DNA of 64,000 nucleotides, from contig NZ_CP109796.1 of assembly GCF_038725785.1 (NCBI RefSeq), forward strand, positions 3,472,001 through 3,536,000. The letters are read 5' to 3'. Of this stretch, positions 58,901-64,000 are shown piece by piece. The notes under the pieces were generated by a model. The model did not search any database. It saw only the letters and a program-made list of their open reading frames with translations, and had not been told where the DNA came from. Both the position numbers and the translations under genes were made by a program. This DNA is from Termitidicoccus mucosus (GTDB taxonomy: Bacteria; Verrucomicrobiota; Verrucomicrobiia; Opitutales; Opitutaceae). Within the stretch, counting starts at the first letter, position 1. Each line of letters opens with the position of its first letter.

Positions 58901-61132
58901 GCTGATGGTGCCGGAGCCTTCGAGCCGTCCGCCGGTTTTGCCTTCGGCTGCAGCGCCGCCCCAGACTCCGCCCCAAACCTCGACGGGGGAATTTGAAAGC
59001 GCGCCGTTCACGACAAGCGCGCCGTCCCACACAGTTGTTTTTCCAAAATAGTCATGCGTGTTTTCAAGCGTGAGCGAGCCCGCGCCGGCCTTGGTGAGCG
59101 TGGCCGCGCCGGTGATTTTGCCGGCGCCGGTAAACGTGTAGTTGTGTGGCGAATACACGGCGACGGATTGAGGGGCGAGGTTACCAGCGAGCACGATGGG
59201 TGCCTGCGACGCGCCCGAAAGGTCGAAGAGCACGGACTGGCCGTCGGCGTAGGCGGCGGGCGCGGGCGTGGCACCGGGTGTGACAGCGTCGCGAAGCCAG
59301 TTCTGCGCGCCGCCGGCGCTCCAGTCGGCGGAGGCGGAGCCGCTCCAAGTGAGCGCAGCCGGCGTCATCGGCGGTGGGGCGGGCGGCGGCATGGCATAGC
59401 CGAGATAATAGTCAACGTAGCTGCCCTGCACGTAGCCCTTGGTCGTGGTTTGCGCGCGATACTGCGGGTTGTGCATGAGAGTGCGGAGGCGGTTTGTCGC
59501 GGGGCTGGTGGTGGTAAGGATGCGCAGCTCGGTGCAGTCGCTTTTGACGAGCACGATTTCCTCGCGCCAGTCGCCGAGGATGTCGCCCCAGAACGCGGGG
59601 CGCCCACCGGAGCCGGCGATGTTGGAATAGTCGCCGCCGACGCTGTAGAGATTTTTGCCGCCGACATAGACGCGGTCGCTGTTGCCCGTCGCGGGATTGA
59701 ATTTTTCGATGATGGGGTTTTTACCGTAGGTACTGATGCCGCCGATGAATTCGCGGGCGAGGTCGGAGTCCCACCACAGCCCCTCGGAAGGCCAGACTTC
59801 CTTGTCGTAAAGCGGGTCGCCCTTGGCGGAGAAAACGCCGCGCTGGGTGGAGAACATTTCATAGCCGCGGGAGTCCGGCGTGAGATCCGCGGCGAGGCCG
59901 CGCCCGACGTCGCAGACGGAACCGGCATACCATTTTTTCAGATACCTGCCGGTGCCCGCCTCATAGAGCGCGGTGGCGAGCATGGCGGAGTTGTTTTGCT
60001 GGATGACGTAGGTTTCGAGGCCGGGGTGGTCAGGGTCGATGTCGGTGATGTGGTAGCGGTCGCCGTGGGAGACGCCGGGAACGCGGAAGAGCTGCGTGCC
60101 GTCGTGGTCAATAACGTGGCCGATCTCGCAGATTTCGTCGCGACCGTCGTTGTCCACGTCGGCGATGCGGAGCGAGTGGGACTCGGCACCGGGGAGGACG
60201 CGCTGATCCTGCTCAAGCTGCCAGAGGCGCACGAGTTGGCCGTCGCGGAAATTCCACGCGGTGAAAACGTAGAAGTGGTCGAGGTAGGTGGGACTGTTCT
60301 TGTCCCGGTCGCGGTTCATGCCGTAGAAGACGACACTGGGACGGACGCCGTCGAGCCAGGCGATGCCGAGGCGGAAGGTGAGCGGGCCGTAGCGGTTCCA
60401 AGTGGTCTCGATGGGGGCGCGGGCTTTTTCGGTGCCGGTGAGGCCGTCGATGATGGAGACAAACTGGGCGCTGTTATCGGGGGCGGTGACGGAGAAGGTG
60501 GGCGCGCCGTCGGCGCTGGCGCCGGTGACGCCGTTGGCGGTGCGGACGACGACCTCGGCGCGGCCGTCGCCGTCGAGGTCGAAGACGGTGACGCTGTCGG
60601 AGGCGCCGACGCTGATGACGGACGCGCCGCGCGCGTCCTTGGAATTCGGGCCGAGGCTCAGGCGCCAGAGAAAGGTGCCGTCGCGTTTGTAGGCTTCGAG
60701 AAACTGGCCGTAGGCGCTGGAGCCTTCGGCATCCTCGTCATTGGTCTCGTCGGTGTCGGAGTTTTTCGACGAGTGCCGGTCAACGACGAAGTCATATTCG
60801 CCGTCGCCGTCGAGGTCACCGACCCAGCAAAACTTAACCGTGTAAGGACCGTCGGGGCCGGTGTCCTGGCGGAGCGGGAGCGTGAAGTACTGGCGGCGCG
60901 GCGCGCTGGCCGGGAGGGTGAACGGCGCGCCCGCCTGCGCGGTTTGCTCGACGCCGCCGATGACGGGGCGCACATGGTAGGTGATGGTGTCGTTGAAGGC
61001 GCTGCTGCCGGGTTTGTCGCTGTAGTCGGTGGTGGCGGTGATGGGCGCGGTGTTGATTTTTTTCGGGGTGCCGGCGGCACCGAGTTGCCGGTAGAGGTTG
61101 AAGGCAATGTCCTCCGGGTCACTTCCGAGCAT
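55976..61132 (-). CDS. PL11 rhamnogalacturonan lyase fused to autotransporter repeats, NHL propeller, Ig domain and membrane tail; N-terminus missing
   Basis: 1718 residues. The start is the ATG at 61130-61132, preceded by AAGGAGG with good spacing. The sequence begins MLGSDPEDIAFNLYRQLGAA, which is about residue 60 of normal PL11 enzymes: the signal peptide and first strand are absent. PL11 blades follow (VGDLDGDGEYDFVVDRH, VFDLDGDGRAEVVVRT, GDILGDWREEIVLVKSD, AQTTTKGYVQGSYVDYYLGY). Residues 590-1390 are strand repeats (LTKAGAGSLTLENTHDYFGK), 1400-1560 NHL units (VYVADTGNRVIRKIASDGTV), then an Ig-like domain and the tail GGGGGGAPGFWYLPALAGLA then VLKGVCKKA. A gut-type surface lyase would need export; without signal peptide this copy may be inactive. 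The 3' end reads through a 9-base repeat. Confidence 0.75.
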   Translation of the reverse strand: MLGSDPEDIAFNLYRQLGAAGTPKKINTAPITATTDYSDKPGSSAFNDTITYHVRPVIGGVEQTAQAGAPFTLPASAPRRQYFTLPLRQDTGPDGPYTVKFCWVGDLDGDGEYDFVVDRHSSKNSDTDETNDEDAEGSSAYGQFLEAYKRDGTFLWRLSLGPNSKDARGASVISVGASDSVTVFDLDGDGRAEVVVRTANGVTGASADGAPTFSVTAPDNSAQFVSIIDGLTGTEKARAPIETTWNRYGPLTFRLGIAWLDGVRPSVVFYGMNRDRDKNSPTYLDHFYVFTAWNFRDGQLVRLWQLEQDQRVLPGAESHSLRIADVDNDGRDEICEIGHVIDHDGTQLFRVPGVSHGDRYHITDIDPDHPGLETYVIQQNNSAMLATALYEAGTGRYLKKWYAGSVCDVGRGLAADLTPDSRGYEMFSTQRGVFSAKGDPLYDKEVWPSEGLWWDSDLAREFIGGISTYGKNPIIEKFNPATGNSDRVYVGGKNLYSVGGDYSNIAGSGGRPAFWGDILGDWREEIVLVKSDCTELRILTTTSPATNRLRTLMHNPQYRAQTTTKGYVQGSYVDYYLGYAMPPPAPPPMTPAALTWSGSASADWSAGGAQNWLRDAVTPGATPAPAAYADGQSVLFDLSGASQAPIVLAGNLAPQSVAVYSPHNYTFTGAGKITGAATLTKAGAGSLTLENTHDYFGKTTVWDGALVVNGALSNSPVEVWGGVWGGAAAEGKTGGRLEGSGTISQSVTINENGALSPGTASATGTLAFHAGLATVDRSVLILDTAGTPAGANDRVAVTGAVTLSDLTTIIVRNVASPGTPLSPGNYPLITCSGGTITADLSKISIQTPKGTPFIASIQDGALTLTVPTLRAPATVTWIGGANSDIWDIASSPNWTQGAAAEVFVPGDAIIFDDAGAAHPAVTLDGELSVAALTVTGTADYTLSGAGFISGAGGLNKSGAGTLTLATANTHTGATTITGGVLAVTAIGDAGEPGPLGASSSAAANLVLNGGTLRLDAPANTNRCLTLGVDGACIHVSNTTDYLQISGTLTGPGALHKTGPGLLTLASANTHEGGVVIEEGRLLLAGVIANSGGIGSGTVTLKGGALAMSDKRGSEHAAWPVHVPAGAAARLEADGRCVLDGALTGSGTLDYRTPYVRSDIAGDWSAFAGRLNIIAASGGGEFRLNNAAGLPAAMLHLAASASAYYIKSVPSSGVTVPLGALSGEPGSELSGGPTSGRTLRWQIGAKGGDTVFAGAIANGSGYAALEKVGPGALTLTGTSTYTRETTVIAGALIVDGALGATAVTVKSDATIGGAGALGGSLTLENGARWQLPSEPDSGLAITGAVTLSGTVTVVPPPFFENIASQRYRLFVSAGALANNATLVWAGDPSGRLDTSVAGEIAVTFVPVAPPPVASATIALVTLAGAAGVPGVANGPASAARFHFPDALVVGADGSVYVADTGNRVIRKIASDGTVTTVEQAPAFPSPANQIADDAGNLYIADTASHTIRRIDAFTSATTSVAGLTGNPGSADGLGSAARLRSPAGLAFDAATGDLYIADTGNHTIRVLLDGPRILKHPENKTVAPGATATFEVLAIGAPNPAYEWRKNGDTIASATNYNYTIPVAAPAHDGAYTALVFNEMGTLATTPATLAVTATSSGTSTPLPSGGSDQGGGGGGAPGFWYLPALAGLAVLKGVCKKAGLPTSKIFTLRILRILRVLT
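55988..56014. repeat. Three copies of a 9-base unit (GCGAAGGAT)
   Basis: GCGAAGGAT at 55988-55996 and 55997-56005, with a diverged third copy GCGAAGAGT to 56014. On the minus strand it is read as the last residues (TLRILRILRVLT) of the giant PL11 protein, beyond its basic tail. It looks like a dispersed filler repeat that replaced the original stop codon. Confidence 0.55.
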
Positions 61133-61177
61133 GCGCCTCCTTGCCCCGACGCCAGTCGCGGAACTTTAATTTCGCCC

Positions 61178-64000
61178 ATGTCGCCCCTGATATTGTTTTT
61201 GCGCCTCTTGCGCCTTTTCACGGCTATTGATAATTTTCGGCTTTCTTCATTTATCCGGAGCACGGGTTTGGTTTTCGCGATGCTGGCAATGGCATCGCCG
61301 TTATATATAACGGGCGCGCCGCCATGGAACCGGGACGACTCCATGCTCTCCATAGGAGAGTTTGTCGTGTCAACGTGGCATGGGGAGGGCGGCCTGCCGC
61401 ACAATGCCATCAACGATGTGGTGCGCGACCCGCGCGGTTTTCTGTGGCTGGGCACGCAAGGCGGCGTGGCGCGTTTCGATGGACGGTATTTTATTGATTA
61501 TCCCATGCCGGGCGAGTTTGCCCAAGGCCGGCCCGAGATACGTGCGCTAGCCGTGGAGGACGAATGCACCATGGTGATGCTCACGGGACACGGAAAACTC
61601 GTGCGTTTGCGAGATGGAAAATTCGAGCCGCACCCGGCTGATGCGCTCATAAGGAATGCCTCGGCGGCGGACCTCGCGGTCGATGAAACAGGCGCTCTTT
61701 GGATAGGCACGGTGGCTCCCGTTTCCCTCATGCGCTGGGATGGCCGGCGCATGGAAACGTTCGGGCCGGAATCGGGCGTAGGGCGGCGTAGCTCGCGGTT
61801 CTGCATCGTGTCCGAAGGAAAAAACCGCACGTGGGTGGCGAGCGGCGATTTTCTGGGCTGGCATGATACAGACGGACTGCACCGCCACAAGTTGCTGCCC
61901 GATTACTCGATCATGGCGGCCAAGGCGCGCGAGGGCGGCTTGTGGGTTGCCGGCCGCGACAGGCTCGCAAGATTCGAGGACGGGAAATGGCGCGTTGTGC
62001 TGGAGGGCGCCGACTGGCCGGCGGCGCAAGTCGGTATTCAGGATATCTACGAAACCGCCGACGGCGTGCTTTGGCTGGCAACCCGTCGCAACGGCGTGCT
62101 CCGGTTCGTTGATGGCAAACTGACGCGCCTGGCCTTGCGACACGACCGCGTCGAATCAATTAACGAAGACATAGACGGCAATGTGTGGCTCGGCACCAAT
62201 GGCGGCGGCCTCATCCGGCTGAAACGAAAACACCACGTGATCATAAACACGGCGCTGGGCATGCCCAAGGACACCAGTTCCTCCATCACCGAGGACGAGA
62301 CGGGCGCGCTCTGGTTCGCCAACCAGTCGGGCGGCCCGGTACGCATCAAGAACGGTCTGACGCTCGTGATTCGCACGGGATCCGGGCGCATCCCCTACGC
62401 AAGCAACATTTGCGCCGACCAGCGCGGCACCGTTTGGATCGGCGCGCTCGACGGACTCTACTCCACACCCGCTGTGCAGCCGAGTGATGATGCGCGGGTG
62501 CTGCGCCGCCACGATTTCAACATCACCAATGTCCAGACACTCTTTTGCGCCAGCGGCGGCGATGTCTGGATAAGCTGGGCAAACGGGCGCATCGGACGCC
62601 TGCACGATGAAAAATTGCGCGAGTTCACAAAAAAGGAAGGCTGGCCCGGAAAACGTGTCGCCGGCGTGATCGAACAACAAGGCCCTGATGGCCCGGAGAT
62701 CTGGGTCGCCACGCATTACGGCCTGTTGTTCAAACTCGCAAAAGACAGTGAAAGCTTCGCCGAGCAGCCCCTCCCTCCCAAGCTGAAAGCCGTCCAGATT
62801 TACGCACTCCATGCGGACGCCGACAACCGGCTCTGGCTGGCCACCTCGGTCGGCTTGCTGCTCTGGGACAAACAAAATCCAATGCTCTTCACCTGCGCGG
62901 ATGGTTTCCCGGACGACGTCCTTTACCAAGTCATTTCCGACAACCACAACCGCCTCTGGACAAGCAGTCGTCGCGGTATCTTTTGCGTCGAAATCGGCAA
63001 ACTGCTCGCCGCGAAATTAGCGCCGGGCCGCTCCGTCCCCGTCACACTCTTTGGCCGCGACGATAATCTCGAAGGACTCTCCGGCATGATCGGCGGGCAG
63101 CCCATGACATGGAAAAGCCGTGACGGGCGCGTATGGTTCGCGACCTACCGCGGCGTGGTGGGCTTCGACGCCACCAGGCCGTCCGTGGAGACAGCAAGGA
63201 AACAGCCGGTTTACATTGACGGCCTGTCCGCAAACGGCGCTTACACCGGCATTCACTCCGGCAACGCTCCCGGCGACAGCCAAAAGCCTCTGCGCATCGG
63301 CCCCCATGCAACGCAGGTCGAGTTCTCGTTTGCCGCGCTGAACTTTTCATCGCCGGAGCGCACGCGCGTGCGCCGCATGCTGGAGGGTTTCGACTTGGAC
63401 TGGATCGATGCCACTGGGGAACGCTCCAGCGTGTATTCCCGCCTGCTGCCCGGAAAATACATTTTCCACGTCGAGAGCATGGATGCCGGCGGCAGCGCGC
63501 CCGGCGCGCAAAGTTCGCTCGTGATTGAAATCGCGGCCACATGGTGGCAGACTGGCTGGTTCCGCGCCGCCATCGCGCTGGTCATCGTCTTTGCCGTGGC
63601 GTGGATCGCGCGCCGCGTCTCGAACCGCATACTCCGGCAACGCCTGCGCCGCCTCGAACTCGAAAAGGCCCTCGACCGGGAACGCGTCCGGATCGCGCGC
63701 GACCTTCATGACGAGCTCGGCAGCCGCATAAGCCAGGTGGGATTTGTCGCCGACTCCGTCTGCCGCAAGGCCGACGACCCTCGGCAAAAGGAAAAACTCT
63801 CGGGACTCGCCATCCAGTCGCGAGAGCTCGTCGAGGACCTCCATCGCATCGTGTGGACTGTAAACCCACAAAACGACTCGTGGCAGCGGCTCGCAGCCTA
63901 CATATCACGCTACACCCAGCGCCTTCTGCATGACACACCCATTACCTGCACCATTGACGGGGTGGATGCCATTCCCGACATCCCCGTGACACCCGAAATC
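61178..64000 (+). CDS. Propeller-type sensor histidine kinase (Reg_prop/Y_Y_Y, HisKA_3), 3' end beyond the window
   Basis: 941 codons are visible from the ATG at 61178. A signal or anchor (STGLVFAMLAMASPLYITG) precedes a periplasmic double propeller of two-component regulator repeats: GGLPHNAINDVVRDPRGFLW, LGTQGGVARFDG, VWLGTNGGGLIRLKRK, LWFANQSGGPVRI, LWLATSVGLLLWDK, DVLYQVISDNHNRLWTSSRR. A Y_Y_Y domain (VEFSFAALNFSSPERTRVRR then YSRLLPGKYIFHVESMDA) follows, then one membrane helix (AAIALVIVFAVAWIARRV). The cytoplasmic part begins with the HisKA_3 phosphoacceptor RVRIARDLHDELGSRISQVG. Related kinases sense oligosaccharides. Divergent from the giant PL11 gene with only 45 bases between starts. 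Confidence 0.88.
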   Translation, partial: MSPLILFLRLLRLFTAIDNFRLSSFIRSTGLVFAMLAMASPLYITGAPPWNRDDSMLSIGEFVVSTWHGEGGLPHNAINDVVRDPRGFLWLGTQGGVARFDGRYFIDYPMPGEFAQGRPEIRALAVEDECTMVMLTGHGKLVRLRDGKFEPHPADALIRNASAADLAVDETGALWIGTVAPVSLMRWDGRRMETFGPESGVGRRSSRFCIVSEGKNRTWVASGDFLGWHDTDGLHRHKLLPDYSIMAAKAREGGLWVAGRDRLARFEDGKWRVVLEGADWPAAQVGIQDIYETADGVLWLATRRNGVLRFVDGKLTRLALRHDRVESINEDIDGNVWLGTNGGGLIRLKRKHHVIINTALGMPKDTSSSITEDETGALWFANQSGGPVRIKNGLTLVIRTGSGRIPYASNICADQRGTVWIGALDGLYSTPAVQPSDDARVLRRHDFNITNVQTLFCASGGDVWISWANGRIGRLHDEKLREFTKKEGWPGKRVAGVIEQQGPDGPEIWVATHYGLLFKLAKDSESFAEQPLPPKLKAVQIYALHADADNRLWLATSVGLLLWDKQNPMLFTCADGFPDDVLYQVISDNHNRLWTSSRRGIFCVEIGKLLAAKLAPGRSVPVTLFGRDDNLEGLSGMIGGQPMTWKSRDGRVWFATYRGVVGFDATRPSVETARKQPVYIDGLSANGAYTGIHSGNAPGDSQKPLRIGPHATQVEFSFAALNFSSPERTRVRRMLEGFDLDWIDATGERSSVYSRLLPGKYIFHVESMDAGGSAPGAQSSLVIEIAATWWQTGWFRAAIALVIVFAVAWIARRVSNRILRQRLRRLELEKALDRERVRIARDLHDELGSRISQVGFVADSVCRKADDPRQKEKLSGLAIQSRELVEDLHRIVWTVNPQNDSWQRLAAYISRYTQRLLHDTPITCTIDGVDAIPDIPVTPEI

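Noticed and set aside
42000-60000. Apparent periodic repeats that could be mistaken for CRISPR or other arrays
   Set aside because: The periodicity is that of autotransporter strand repeats and Ig-like domains in coding sequence; there are no identical short repeats with unique spacers.
1-64000. rRNA, tRNA, riboswitch or CRISPR loci
   Set aside because: None was recognised anywhere in the window.

Overview
The window looks like a chromosomal segment of a verrucomicrobium, most probably of the family Opitutaceae (gut or sediment type). The reasons are the mostly high GC content, the many autotransporter-type strand repeats, the large TonB-dependent receptor, LacI/AraC regulators placed next to polysaccharide lyases and esterases, and several short palindromic filler repeats of the kind scattered through verrucomicrobial genomes. 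This is inference from protein style; no rRNA or tRNA gene is present to confirm it.

Region 1 (1-13.5 kb) is mainly housekeeping. On the minus strand are the 5' part of rimO, a 32-residue basic protein, an acetate-permease-like symporter with its DUF485 partner, an ABC-F ATPase, a small XRE-like gene broken by one stop codon and flanked by two matching palindromes, and a 1460-residue superfamily 1 helicase with a nuclease-like C-terminus that could be a single-gene defence protein. On the plus strand are polX and a YraN-family gene, followed by a minus-strand cyclophilin. Palindromic repeats lie inside the ABC-F gene, before yraN and at the 3' end of the cyclophilin gene.

Region 2 (13.7-18.8 kb, plus strand) is an integrase-led accessory block: a tyrosine recombinase with a perfect inverted repeat at its start, an excisionase-like protein, three small proteins of unknown or DNA-binding type, an AraC regulator and a 259-residue unknown. 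No attachment repeat was identified.

Region 3 (18.8-33 kb, all minus) is a locus for pectin, specifically rhamnogalacturonan-I. It has an AraC regulator, a PL11 rhamnogalacturonan lyase translationally coupled to a LacI regulator, a SASA-type acetylesterase, a CE4 deacetylase, a second LacI paralogue, a GH2 glycosidase, a CE12-like acetylesterase and secreted proteins of unknown role. Deacetylases and esterases would strip acetyl groups, PL11 would cut the backbone and GH2 would remove galactose side chains.

Region 4 (32.9-41.5 kb, all minus, visibly less GC-rich) is a compact set of exported proteins with few recognisable domains: a two-domain lipoprotein, an 822-residue alpha/beta hydrolase, an exported unknown, an O-antigen-ligase-like membrane protein with a novel C-terminal domain, two tandem paralogous membrane-anchored helical proteins and an acidic coiled-coil protein. 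It is the best candidate for something undescribed.

Region 5 (41.6-61.1 kb, minus) holds surface proteins: a classical autotransporter, a gene of about 11.7 kb that joins autotransporter repeats, Ig-like domains, an NHL propeller and a membrane tail directly to a TonB-dependent receptor (and carries a frameshift near 53540), and a second PL11 lyase fused to the same surface architecture but lacking a signal peptide. A divergent propeller-type sensor kinase (61178 to the window end) probably senses the sugars that the locus releases.
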